Source of the DNA: CAZRCZ01 sp964598765
Lineage (GTDB): Bacteria > Sumerlaeota > Sumerlaeia > MVZB01 > JAJFLK01
Direction of reading: 5' to 3'
NCBI GenBank assembly: GCA_964598765.1
Contig: CAZRCZ010000019.1
Span: 1 to 64,000 of the forward strand
DNA: 64,000 nt
Under the pieces are notes generated by a model. That model was not told the origin of the DNA. It worked only from the letters and a program-made list of their open reading frames with translations, and searched no databases. Each line of letters opens with the position of its first letter. The first letter of the stretch is position 1. Both the position numbers and the translations under genes were made by a program. Positions 51,724 through 60,001 of this stretch are shown here, in pieces.

Positions 51724-52278
51724 ATGAAGGTCATCCTTTTGCAAAATCTTGAAAACGTCGGACTGCCGGGCGAAATCACCGAGGTTCGGTCCGGCTATTT
51801 CCGCAACTTTCTTTGCCCTCGTGGAATCGCGGTCGAGGCGTCCCCTTCCAACCTGAAATCGCTGGAGTTCAAGCGCAAAAAACTTCAAGCGCAAGCCGAT
51901 AAAATCGTCAAGGAAGCCCAAGACGTCGCCGAGCAACTTAAAGGCGTCACGCTCAAATTCGTCCAAAAAGTCGGCGAAAAGGACCGCCTGTTCGGCTCCG
52001 TGACCGCCGCCGACGTCGCCGATCAGCTCGCGGCTTTGGGCTTTGAGATTGATAAACGCCGCATTTCTTTGTCGAGCGCGATCAAGACGTTGGGGACTTT
52101 CTCGGCGCGAGTCAAACTTCACGCCAAGGTCGCCGTGCCGTTGACCGTCATCGTGGAACGCGACATGACCGCCGAGCCTCCCGTCGAAGCCGCGACGGAG
52201 GCAACTAGTCAACCGCCGGCGATCGAAGAGACGACTCCCGAATCCGCGTCCGACGAATCGGCGTCCAATCCCGCCTGA
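51724..52278 (+). CDS. rplI: Ribosomal protein bL9
   Basis: The 184-residue large-subunit protein binds 23S rRNA. The N-terminal domain is MKVILLQNLENVGLPGEI, then VRSGYFRNFLCPRGIA. The long connecting helix (LEFKRKKLQAQADKIVKEAQ) and the C-terminal domain (GEKDRLFGSVTAADVADQL, IKTLGTFSARVKLHAKV) are complete. An extra tail of about 35 residues, acidic and Ala/Pro/Thr-rich, follows the domain and is absent from standard L9. The ATG at 51724 is preceded by GGGAGAAG. The usual partners rpsF, ssb and rpsR are not adjacent. Confidence 0.95.
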   Translation: MKVILLQNLENVGLPGEITEVRSGYFRNFLCPRGIAVEASPSNLKSLEFKRKKLQAQADKIVKEAQDVAEQLKGVTLKFVQKVGEKDRLFGSVTAADVADQLAALGFEIDKRRISLSSAIKTLGTFSARVKLHAKVAVPLTVIVERDMTAEPPVEAATEATSQPPAIEETTPESASDESASNPA

Positions 52279-52358
52279 CGTTGACGAACGGCCTCTTATT
52301 GCTTCCAATTCGGAGCGTGTGCTATGAAGATCGGCGATTCCAAACACGCCGGGAATGG

Positions 52359-52574
52359 ATGATGAGCGGGTCCGGATACGCCGAATACTTGGCGCGTTAT
52401 GAACAGCTTGCCGGAGGACGCAAGAAGCTCGACCCCGACCAATTCGAGCGATTGAGCAAGGAACACGACCGTCTGATCCGCCGAATGGACCCCGCCGACA
52501 TTCAATTGGACGAATGGAAACGGCTGGAAGAATTGCGGTTTCTCCTCATCTTGACCGGCGACGAAGAAGAATAA
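52359..52574 (+). CDS. Small acidic protein of unknown function
   Basis: The 71-residue highly charged, predicted all-helical protein (YAEYLARYEQLAGG, LDPDQFERLSKEHDRLIRRM, LDEWKRLEELRFLLI) ends in DEEE. No family is recognised. It lies between rplI and glyQS on the same strand with gaps of 80 and 30 bases, so it is probably co-transcribed. Two adjacent ATGs (52359 and 52362) are possible starts; the frame is open further upstream but without conserved-looking sequence. Confidence 0.6.
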   Translation: MMSGSGYAEYLARYEQLAGGRKKLDPDQFERLSKEHDRLIRRMDPADIQLDEWKRLEELRFLLILTGDEEE

Positions 52575-52604
52575 CCCTCAATCCAATCTTCCGATAATCC
52601 CATC

Positions 52605-54098
52605 ATGCCCCTCACCCTCGACACCATCGTTTCCCTCTGCAAGCGGCGCGGATTCATTTTTCCCGGCAGTGAAATCTACGGCGGTCTGGCCGCGACCTAC
52701 GACTACGGTCCGCTCGGCGTCGAATTGAAACGCAACGTCAAGGAAGCTTGGTGGCGGTGCATGGTTCAGCGGCGCGACGACATGGAGGGGCTGGACGCCT
52801 CGATCCTCATGCACCCCGAAACGTGGCGCGCGTCGGGACACGTCGAATCGTTCACCGATCCCTTGGTGGATTGCAAGAACTGCAAAAAGCGGTTTCGCTC
52901 CGATCATCTCAACGGTTACGGCGCGACGTATCTGGTCAGGGGAAGTTTCCTCACCGAAGGACAGGTCGTCAATGAACTGGAAATCGGCTTGGACGCGGAA
53001 GTTCCCGATTCCTCGAAGATAGCGGCGAAGCTTGCAAGCAAGGGAGTTCACGAAGTCCGCGTTGACAAGATCGAATGTAAGAGCGTAAGCGTCGCCTGTC
53101 CCGAATGTGGCGAACGGGCGCTGACCGAGCCGCGCCTCTTCAACCTTATGTTTCGCACGCACATCGGTCCGGTTCAGGACACCGGCTCCACGGTTTTCAT
53201 GCGCCCCGAAACAGCGCAGGGAATCTTTGTGAACTTCGACAATGTCCTCCAAACCATGCGGCGCAAACTTCCGTTCGGCATCGCGCAGATGGGCAAATCG
53301 TTCCGCAACGAGGTGACGACCAAGGCGTTCATCTTCCGCACGCTGGAATTCGAGCAGATGGAGATCGAGTATTTCGTCAAGCCGGGCGAGGACGAAAAGA
53401 TGCACGAGTATTGGATCGCCGAGCGGTTCAACTGGTATTTGAACCACGGCATCCGAAAAGAAAATCTCCGCATCCGCCGGCACGGCGCGGAAGAACTCGC
53501 CCATTACGCGCGCGGTTGCGCCGATATCGAATACCTTTTCCCGATGGGTTGGAGCGAACTCGAGGGAATCGCCAACCGCACCGACTACGATCTGAGCCGT
53601 CATTCGCAATTTTCCGGCAAGGACCTCTCCTATTTCGATCAGGAGGAAAATCGTCGGTATCTTCCCTACGTGATCGAACCCTCGGCGGGGGTGGACCGCT
53701 CGACGATGGCGTTCTTGATTGACGCCTATCACGAGGAAACGGTGAAGGATCGCCAACGGACGGTTCTGCGATTGCATCCCTCGCTCGCGCCGATCAAGAT
53801 CGCGGTCTTGCCGCTTTTGAAGAACCGCCCCGAAATCGTTGAAATGGCGCATCGCCTCACCGACGACCTGCGCAAAAAATGGCTCACCCGCTACGACGAC
53901 ACCGCCGCCATCGGCAAACTCTATCGGCGTCAGGATGAAATCGGGACGCCGTTTTGCGTGACGGTGGACGTGCAATCGCTCGAAGACAAACAAGTGACGG
54001 TCCGCGACCGCGACACGATGACGCAAGAAAGAATTGCCGCCGATCAGCTGAAGAAATATTTGAAAGAACGAATTGACTCCGACTTATCCTTGAAGTAA
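52605..54098 (+). CDS. glyQS: Glycyl-tRNA synthetase, dimeric (alpha2) type
   Basis: The 497-residue class II aminoacyl-tRNA synthetase charges tRNA-Gly. Diagnostic segments are RRGFIFPGSEIYGG and YDYGPLGVELKRN at the N-terminus, motif 2 (FGIAQMGKSFRNEVT), FRTLEFEQMEIEYF, and motif 3 with PYVIEPSAGVDRSTMA. A C-terminal anticodon-binding domain follows (PIKIAVLPLLKN, IGKLYRRQDEIGTPFCVTVD). A four-Cys zinc-knuckle-like pair is visible (CKNCKK and CPECGE). It is the eukaryote/archaeal-like single-chain form, not the alpha2beta2 GlyQ/GlyS form. Confidence 0.96.
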   Translation: MPLTLDTIVSLCKRRGFIFPGSEIYGGLAATYDYGPLGVELKRNVKEAWWRCMVQRRDDMEGLDASILMHPETWRASGHVESFTDPLVDCKNCKKRFRSDHLNGYGATYLVRGSFLTEGQVVNELEIGLDAEVPDSSKIAAKLASKGVHEVRVDKIECKSVSVACPECGERALTEPRLFNLMFRTHIGPVQDTGSTVFMRPETAQGIFVNFDNVLQTMRRKLPFGIAQMGKSFRNEVTTKAFIFRTLEFEQMEIEYFVKPGEDEKMHEYWIAERFNWYLNHGIRKENLRIRRHGAEELAHYARGCADIEYLFPMGWSELEGIANRTDYDLSRHSQFSGKDLSYFDQEENRRYLPYVIEPSAGVDRSTMAFLIDAYHEETVKDRQRTVLRLHPSLAPIKIAVLPLLKNRPEIVEMAHRLTDDLRKKWLTRYDDTAAIGKLYRRQDEIGTPFCVTVDVQSLEDKQVTVRDRDTMTQERIAADQLKKYLKERIDSDLSLK

Positions 54099-54187
54099 AA
54101 GAGCGGTTCGCGGAGCGAACGGGCGGATCAAGGACATCCGCCAATCTAATCGAATCGCCGGAATTCCAAGGCAGGGAGGATCTAATC

Positions 54188-54703
54188 ATGGCACAGGAAC
54201 GCAAAGGACTCGTCACATTCAAAGGGGGACCGATGACGTTGCTCGGACCGGAACTGAAGGTCGGCGACAACGCCCCCGATTTCACCGTCGTGGACAACGC
54301 GATGGCTCCGGTCACGCTGGGGTCGTCCAAGGGCAAAACGCGGCTGATTTGCTCGGTTCCGTCGCTCGACACGCCAGTCTGCTCGATTGAGACGAAAAAG
54401 TTCAACGAAAAGGCCGCGTCGCTCGACGGCAACGCCATTGTTTACGTCGTGAGTTTGGATTTGCCGTTCGCGCAAAAACGGTTCTGCGGCGCGGAAGGAA
54501 CCACCAAGATCACCGCGCTTTCGGATTTCAAATCGCGCTCCTTCGGCGACAATTACGGCGTCGTCATCAAGGAACTCGGGTTGCTCGCGCGCGCGGTGTT
54601 CGTCGTCGGCGCGGACGACAAAATCAAATACATCGAGATCGTCAAGGAAGTCGCACAAGAGCCGGATTACGACAAGGCGCTGGCGGCGGTAAAGGCATCT
54701 TGA
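54188..54703 (+). CDS. tpx: Thiol peroxidase
   Basis: The 171-residue atypical 2-Cys peroxiredoxin reduces hydrogen and lipid hydroperoxides. The peroxidatic cysteine is in SLDTPVCSIET and the resolving cysteine in KRFCGAEG. The N-terminal TFKGGPMTLLGPELKVGDNA and the C-terminal ARAVFVVGADDKI are standard. GGGAGG precedes the ATG. It is probably its own unit, with about 90 bases after glyQS. Confidence 0.96.
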   Translation: MAQERKGLVTFKGGPMTLLGPELKVGDNAPDFTVVDNAMAPVTLGSSKGKTRLICSVPSLDTPVCSIETKKFNEKAASLDGNAIVYVVSLDLPFAQKRFCGAEGTTKITALSDFKSRSFGDNYGVVIKELGLLARAVFVVGADDKIKYIEIVKEVAQEPDYDKALAAVKAS

Positions 54704-54721
54704 AAGGATCAAAAAAAGATA

Positions 54722-54924
54722 TTCACCACAGAGGCACGGAGAGGAATTTTGCGCGCGTTCGGTCGTTGAGAAATTGATCGTAATTTCATTCCGACGCGAA
54801 GCGGTCATCCTCCCGAAGCCGCATGATTCGCGGATTTCGCTTGCGGCAAATTCAATCCTCTGTCGTTTATCTTTCGAGACAACATCAATTCATTCCAAAG
54901 ACCTCTCTGTGTCTTTGGGGTGAA
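54722..54924. repeat. Inverted pair of CACAGAGGCACGGAGAGG-type repeats
   Basis: The left arm 54722-54744 and the right arm 54902-54924 are inverse complements at 19 of 23 positions, with a 157-base spacer. The outermost bases TTCACC and GGTGAA match exactly. The whole tpx-ccr spacer is therefore bounded by this element. The spacer itself shows no gene. Confidence 0.7.
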
Positions 54925-54956
54925 TTCTTTGATTTGAATCCAAGGAAAACCCAACC

Positions 54957-56216
54957 ATGACCACCGCCACAACTTCCACTCTCGGATTGAACGAATTCGG
55001 AACCCCCGGCGAGGTCCCCGAAACCATGCGCGCATGGGTGATCCGCGAAGAACGATTCGGCGAACCGATGAAATCATTTCAAGAGGAAGAAGTTCCCGTT
55101 CCCGAAATCGGCGACGAGGAAGTTCTTGTCCGCGTCGTTTCCTCCGGCGTCAATTACAACGGCATCTGGGCGGGACTCGGCAAACCGGTCAGCGTTCTCA
55201 AGGGGCATGGCCGGAGTTATCACGTCGCCGGATCGGATTGTTCGGGCATCGTCTGGAAAACTGGGGGCAAGGTGAGCGCGTGGAAACCGGGCGACGAAGT
55301 CGTTCTCCATTGCAACTGGGAAGACCCCGCGCACGGACGCCGCACCAAGGACAAAGGCGATTTCCTCAGCTACGATCCGATGGCCGGACCGAAATGCCAA
55401 ATTTGGGGCTACGAAACCCCCGACGGCGCTTTCGCGCAATTCTGCAAGGTTCAGGCGCAACAGGTCCTGCCCAAACCCAAAAACATGACTTGGGAATTGG
55501 CCTCCTGCTACGCGCTGACCTATTTCACCGCCTACCGGATGCTCGTCACGCGCGGACAGATTCAGCCGGGCGAAGTCGCGTTGATTTGGGGAGGCGCGGG
55601 CGGACTCGGAAGTTTCGCCATTCAGATTTGCCGGGAACTCGGAGCCAAGGCCATCGCGGTCGTTTCCTCCGACGACAAAGGCCAAAAATGCGTCGAGTTG
55701 GGCGCGGTCGGCTACATCAACCGCCGCGAATTTCCGCATCTCCCATGGCGCGCCAACGAATCGCCCGATCAGGCCAAGGCGCGGTTCAGCGATCAAAAAG
55801 CGATGGGGAAAAAAATTTGGGACATCCTCGGCGAGCGCCGCTCTCCCGATCTGGTTTTTGAACATTCCGGCGCGGAGACGTTTCCCACCTCGGTTTTCCT
55901 CTGCGCGCGGTTCGGGCGCGTGATGATCTGCGGCGCGACCTCCGGCTACGATCTTCACTTCGACGTCCGCTATCTTTGGATGATGCAAAAACGGATCATC
56001 GGCTCGCATTTCGCCAATGCGCTGGATTGCCTCCGCGCCAACACGCTACTCGAGGACGGACGGATCAAACCCTTCTTGTCGAAAGTCTATCCCTACGACC
56101 AAATCCCCCGCGCGCACCAAGACATGTTCGAGAACAAACACGTCGGCAACATGGCTTGCCTCGTCATGTCCCCGCGCACGGGACTGGTCACCAGCGACGA
56201 CCTGAAACGCGGGTGA
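54957..56216 (+). CDS. ccr: Crotonyl-CoA carboxylase/reductase
   Basis: The 419-residue zinc-independent medium-chain dehydrogenase reductively carboxylates crotonyl-CoA to ethylmalonyl-CoA with NADPH and CO2, the key step of the ethylmalonyl-CoA pathway or a source of extender units. Features are VSSGVNYNGIWAGLGKPVS (the CO2-site Asn region), the Ccr-type insert HCNWEDPAHG with PKCQIWGYETPDGAFAQF, the Rossmann motif WGGAGGLGSFAIQIC, VFEHSGAETF with the expected histidine, and FDVRYLWMMQKRIIGSHFAN. It lies alone; no other pathway genes (ecm, mcl, mcd) adjoin. An acryloyl-CoA-type relative is possible. Confidence 0.88.
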   Translation: MTTATTSTLGLNEFGTPGEVPETMRAWVIREERFGEPMKSFQEEEVPVPEIGDEEVLVRVVSSGVNYNGIWAGLGKPVSVLKGHGRSYHVAGSDCSGIVWKTGGKVSAWKPGDEVVLHCNWEDPAHGRRTKDKGDFLSYDPMAGPKCQIWGYETPDGAFAQFCKVQAQQVLPKPKNMTWELASCYALTYFTAYRMLVTRGQIQPGEVALIWGGAGGLGSFAIQICRELGAKAIAVVSSDDKGQKCVELGAVGYINRREFPHLPWRANESPDQAKARFSDQKAMGKKIWDILGERRSPDLVFEHSGAETFPTSVFLCARFGRVMICGATSGYDLHFDVRYLWMMQKRIIGSHFANALDCLRANTLLEDGRIKPFLSKVYPYDQIPRAHQDMFENKHVGNMACLVMSPRTGLVTSDDLKRG

Positions 56217-56221
56217 TCGCG

Positions 56222-56512
56222 TTTCTTGAGGCACAGTCCCAGCGCAATGGAAACGGCGCGGCTATTCGTCCGCCCCATGATCTCGATCTTCACCGCGAAG
56301 CCGCCGGACCCAACTCGATTCCCGCTCGGATTAGGAGGATCCAATCGGCCGGACCACAGGTCAAAATTGAACTGAGCGGAGCGAAAGGGGAGCCAATCGT
56401 CGTGCTTCTCGCGCACGACCGGTTCCGCGAAAATCCCTTTTCGGCGGGAGAAGAGGTTTTCGTCAAACCGCGCGAGGTCAAAGTCTTTCTGGACGACGGG
56501 GCAGGAATTTAA
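56222..56512 (+). pseudogene. Remnant of the C-terminus of a CysA-type sulfate ABC transporter ATPase
   Basis: Beginning right after the ccr stop, one frame reads IRPPHDLDLHRE, IPARIRRIQSAGPQVKIEL, then VVLLAHDRFRENPFSAGEEV and FVKPREVKVFLDD before a stop at 56510-56512. This is the TOBE-like regulatory tail of CysA/sulfate ATPases (normally VRPHDLEI, PA-x-V-x-R, GP, L-x-H-x-R-Y-R-E, V-x-V-R-P-R). No Walker motifs or start codon lie upstream, since ccr occupies that space. It is best seen as the surviving 3' end of a deleted gene. Confidence 0.6.
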
Positions 56513-56526
56513 GAGGGTGGGATTGT

Positions 56527-58125
56527 ATGGATCACATGTTGATCAAACCCTTGCGCCGCGCACTCGCGCTCATCCTGTTTCTCATCCCCGGCGTGGTCCT
56601 CCCCGGCGGAGGATGGGCGCAGGACCAACCAGTAGCGGCGACCAATTCACAGGACGAGCGGGTCAACATCAACTGCGATACCTCGTCCAAGACCGATCAG
56701 CTCACGATCTTCCGTACCGGCGACAAATCGCAGATGAACCACTACATCTCGCGGGTGGTGGAAATGAAAAACGCCCCTTCCTACGAAATGCTCACGTTCG
56801 CGCTCCAAGCGGCCGCGTTGGAAAAAGGCACGGCACGGGCTTTGAAATACACCGATCCCCAGACTGGCGCGAACCGCAATTTCATGCAGATCATCACGAC
56901 CGCCGAGCAGATGCCCTCCATCGTCGAATCCATCCACGCCTTGGACATGCCGGGCATGACCAACAGCTCGGGTAGCGACAAAATCAACTATCGGCTCCGA
57001 TTCCGCAAGGCCAGCGAAATCGCCCCCATCCTTGCCGCCACGACGCTGTCGCCCGACGGCAAGGTCAACGCCGACGACGTGACCAACACCATTTACGTGC
57101 TGGACAGCCCCAGCCAAGCGGCGCGGGTGCTTCTCAACGCCCAATACTACGACGTCCCGCCGCTTCAGGTCGAATTCGAGATCACCATGTTTGAGGTGGA
57201 CGAAGACGGCGAATCCAATCTCGGTCTGGATTGGGAAGCGTGGAAAAACAGCCTCGGCGGCCAGCTCGAATGGACCGGAAACTGGTTCGAGGGAGCCGGA
57301 CGGACCTTTTCCCGAGGCGACGGCCTCTTGACCTTGGACGCCAAAGTGCTGGCTGACTTTCTGAATTTTATCGCCCAGAAGGGGGACGCCAAGGTTATCA
57401 ACCGCACCAAAATCGTTGCCACGAACAACAAACCGGGAACCGTCACGGCGACCAAGCGCGTTCCCTTCCGCGCCTATACCACGACGTTTCAAGACGCCAA
57501 GGAACTGACCGAGAAAACTCCGGGCGTCACGGCGGCGGGGGAAACGCCGGGGAGCACGACGGTGGGGGATCGTCCCGTCGTGATTCAGCCTCCTTCGCGT
57601 TCTGTTCTGGCCGACGTCGTCGGTCCCGCCGACGGGCTGGAGGTCACGGTCAGCCCGACCATCGGCACGGAGATGGTCACGGCGGATTTCTCGGTTCACG
57701 TTTTCAGCCTGACGGGCTACACCTCGCTCGGCACACCGATCATCTCGGATCGGACGGTCAAGACGACGGCGACGCTCAAGGATGGCGATCCGCTGTCGCT
57801 CGGCGGTTTTGATAAAACCACCACGGGAAAGGTTCGCAAAGGAATTCCGGGGTTGAAGGACATCCCCGTGATTCAATATGCGTTCAGCGTCGAGCGCGAT
57901 GCCGACCGCCACTCCAAGGTTTTCGTGCTGGCCACGCCGAAGTTTAGGAACCAGATCATGTATCAACCGGGCCAGATCAAGATGCCGCAACTGGCGCCGG
58001 GATCGAAGGACTTCGACACCAAGCGGGTGGTCCCGGACAACCCCTCCTCGCCCATCACGTTGCAAATCAACCCTGCGGCCAAGGCCGACGGCGATCCGTT
58101 CGAGAAAGAGGGGATGGAACGATGA
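56527..58125 (+). CDS. Secretin-like outer membrane protein, copy A
   Basis: The 532-residue exported protein of the type II/III secretion secretin family has a signal peptide (ALALILFLIPGVVLPGGGWA). An N-terminal domain of about 110 residues includes KSQMNHYISRVVEMKNAPSYE. An N1-like ring domain follows (LRFRKASEIAPILAATTLS, VNADDVTNTIYVLDSPSQA), then the secretin beta domain (QVEFEITMFEVDEDGESNLG, IVATNNKPGTVTATKRVPF) and the closing motif GIPGLKDIPVIQYAF. It is shorter than full GspD (about 650-700 residues), lacking extra N-domains. It is followed 138 bases later by a near-duplicate. From 56991 to 58103 the two genes read as identical. Confidence 0.88.
   Translation: MDHMLIKPLRRALALILFLIPGVVLPGGGWAQDQPVAATNSQDERVNINCDTSSKTDQLTIFRTGDKSQMNHYISRVVEMKNAPSYEMLTFALQAAALEKGTARALKYTDPQTGANRNFMQIITTAEQMPSIVESIHALDMPGMTNSSGSDKINYRLRFRKASEIAPILAATTLSPDGKVNADDVTNTIYVLDSPSQAARVLLNAQYYDVPPLQVEFEITMFEVDEDGESNLGLDWEAWKNSLGGQLEWTGNWFEGAGRTFSRGDGLLTLDAKVLADFLNFIAQKGDAKVINRTKIVATNNKPGTVTATKRVPFRAYTTTFQDAKELTEKTPGVTAAGETPGSTTVGDRPVVIQPPSRSVLADVVGPADGLEVTVSPTIGTEMVTADFSVHVFSLTGYTSLGTPIISDRTVKTTATLKDGDPLSLGGFDKTTTGKVRKGIPGLKDIPVIQYAFSVERDADRHSKVFVLATPKFRNQIMYQPGQIKMPQLAPGSKDFDTKRVVPDNPSSPITLQINPAAKADGDPFEKEGMER
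56991..58103 (+). repeat. 1,113-bp tract shared with 58737-59849, copy A
   Basis: Reading both tracts side by side at a constant offset of 1,746 bases, I find no difference from TCGGCTCCGATTCC at the left end to GATCCGTTCGA at the right end. Immediately outside, the genes diverge sharply on both sides. The predicted protein segments are also identical. Confidence 0.85.
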
Positions 58126-58263
58126 AAAACGGTTTGGTTTCTCACAAAATTCTAACGTCCGCCACATGTTGGCTTAACTTTGGCTTGCCAAACTCAAACC
58201 ACGTCGAAACAATAACGCGGCGTGTGTAGTCTAATTTTAATTAAGGAAGGGGAAGCGGGAATA

Positions 58264-59868
58264 ATGAGAATGGAACATATGAATCAGGGAATGAGAACGC
58301 GCTTTTTGTGGAAAGCGCTGGCCGTGGCGGTCTTGTGCCTTGGGGGAACCCAAACGGGGCGGACGCAAACTCAACCCGCGGATGCCTCCAACGGACAGGA
58401 CGAGCGGGTCAACATCAACCGGGAAACCTCAGCCAAAACCGACCAGCTGACGATCTTTCGCACGGGGGACAAGTCGCAGATGAACCACTTCATCTCGCGC
58501 GTGGTGGAACTGAAAAACGCCCCCCCCTATGAAATGCTGACGCACGTCATCAAAGCGGTCACATTGGAAAAGGGAACCGCGCGCGCCTTAAAATACACCG
58601 ATCCCCAGACCGGCGCGAACCGCAATTTCATGCAGATCATCACGACCGCCGAGCAGATGCCCTCGATTATCGAATCCATCAACGCGATGGACCTGCCCGG
58701 CATGGTCAATAGCCAAGGGGACGACAAATACAACCTTCGGCTCCGATTCCGCAAGGCCAGCGAAATCGCCCCCATCCTTGCCGCCACGACGCTGTCGCCC
58801 GACGGCAAGGTCAACGCCGACGACGTGACCAACACCATTTACGTGCTGGACAGCCCCAGCCAAGCGGCGCGGGTGCTTCTCAACGCCCAATACTACGACG
58901 TCCCGCCGCTTCAGGTCGAATTCGAGATCACCATGTTTGAGGTGGACGAAGACGGCGAATCCAATCTCGGTCTGGATTGGGAAGCGTGGAAAAACAGCCT
59001 CGGCGGCCAGCTCGAATGGACCGGAAACTGGTTCGAGGGAGCCGGACGGACCTTTTCCCGAGGCGACGGCCTCTTGACCTTGGACGCCAAAGTGCTGGCT
59101 GACTTTCTGAATTTTATCGCCCAGAAGGGGGACGCCAAGGTTATCAACCGCACCAAAATCGTTGCCACGAACAACAAACCGGGAACCGTCACGGCGACCA
59201 AGCGCGTTCCCTTCCGCGCCTATACCACGACGTTTCAAGACGCCAAGGAACTGACCGAGAAAACTCCGGGCGTCACGGCGGCGGGGGAAACGCCGGGGAG
59301 CACGACGGTGGGGGATCGTCCCGTCGTGATTCAGCCTCCTTCGCGTTCTGTTCTGGCCGACGTCGTCGGTCCCGCCGACGGGCTGGAGGTCACGGTCAGC
59401 CCGACCATCGGCACGGAGATGGTCACGGCGGATTTCTCGGTTCACGTTTTCAGCCTGACGGGCTACACCTCGCTCGGCACACCGATCATCTCGGATCGGA
59501 CGGTCAAGACGACGGCGACGCTCAAGGATGGCGATCCGCTGTCGCTCGGCGGTTTTGATAAAACCACCACGGGAAAGGTTCGCAAAGGAATTCCGGGGTT
59601 GAAGGACATCCCCGTGATTCAATATGCGTTCAGCGTCGAGCGCGATGCCGACCGCCACTCCAAGGTTTTCGTGCTGGCCACGCCGAAGTTTAGGAACCAG
59701 ATCATGTATCAACCGGGCCAGATCAAGATGCCGCAACTGGCGCCGGGATCGAAGGACTTCGACACCAAGCGGGTGGTCCCGGACAACCCCTCCTCGCCCA
59801 TCACGTTGCAAATCAACCCTGCGGCCAAGGCCGACGGCGATCCGTTCGAAGGGGGAGCGCAAAAATAA
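58264..59868 (+). CDS. Secretin-like outer membrane protein, copy B
   Basis: The 534-residue paralogue of the preceding gene has its own signal peptide (FLWKALAVAVLCLGGTQTGR) and a diverged N-terminal 160 residues (VINREAS-like region reading VNINRETSAKTDQLTIF). The ring and secretin domains are the same as in copy A. The ATG at 58264 follows GGAAGGGGAAGCGGG; the frame is open to 58222. The C-terminal four residues differ (GGAQK against KEGMER). The two copies may form hetero-oligomers or serve two machines that differ at the periplasmic N-domain. Confidence 0.88.
   Translation: MRMEHMNQGMRTRFLWKALAVAVLCLGGTQTGRTQTQPADASNGQDERVNINRETSAKTDQLTIFRTGDKSQMNHFISRVVELKNAPPYEMLTHVIKAVTLEKGTARALKYTDPQTGANRNFMQIITTAEQMPSIIESINAMDLPGMVNSQGDDKYNLRLRFRKASEIAPILAATTLSPDGKVNADDVTNTIYVLDSPSQAARVLLNAQYYDVPPLQVEFEITMFEVDEDGESNLGLDWEAWKNSLGGQLEWTGNWFEGAGRTFSRGDGLLTLDAKVLADFLNFIAQKGDAKVINRTKIVATNNKPGTVTATKRVPFRAYTTTFQDAKELTEKTPGVTAAGETPGSTTVGDRPVVIQPPSRSVLADVVGPADGLEVTVSPTIGTEMVTADFSVHVFSLTGYTSLGTPIISDRTVKTTATLKDGDPLSLGGFDKTTTGKVRKGIPGLKDIPVIQYAFSVERDADRHSKVFVLATPKFRNQIMYQPGQIKMPQLAPGSKDFDTKRVVPDNPSSPITLQINPAAKADGDPFEGGAQK
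58737..59849 (+). repeat. 1,113-bp tract shared with 56991-58103, copy B
   Basis: This is the second copy of the tract, in direct orientation and in the same reading frame of the paralogous gene. Upstream of it the paralogues share only patches, for example around 58590-58665 against 56844-56919, where isolated third-position differences occur. Confidence 0.85.
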
Positions 59869-59873
59869 CGGTT

Positions 59874-59929
59874 GGACACGGATGAACGCGGGAGAACGCG
59901 GATTTCATAATTCGAGCGCTTCCGTGTCC
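59874..59929. repeat. Short inverted GGACACGGA repeat
   Basis: GGACACGGA (59874-59882) and TCCGTGTCC (59921-59929) are perfect inverse complements flanking a GAACGCGG-containing spacer. It belongs to the ACACGGAT/ACGCGGAT family and lies just after the second secretin gene. Confidence 0.6.
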
Positions 59930-60001
59930 GTCCTTATGCTTCGGGGCGGGGCATGAAACGCGCTTGACCTTGACCCGCCCCTCTGCAAAATTGCTCCCGT
60001 C

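Noticed and set aside
56647..58167. A 506-codon open frame antisense to the first secretin gene (and a 424-codon one antisense to the second).
   Set aside because: Both mirror the secretin reading frame in G+C-rich DNA, have low-complexity Arg/Gly/Val-rich translations and no family resemblance. The sense frames have clear secretin motifs.
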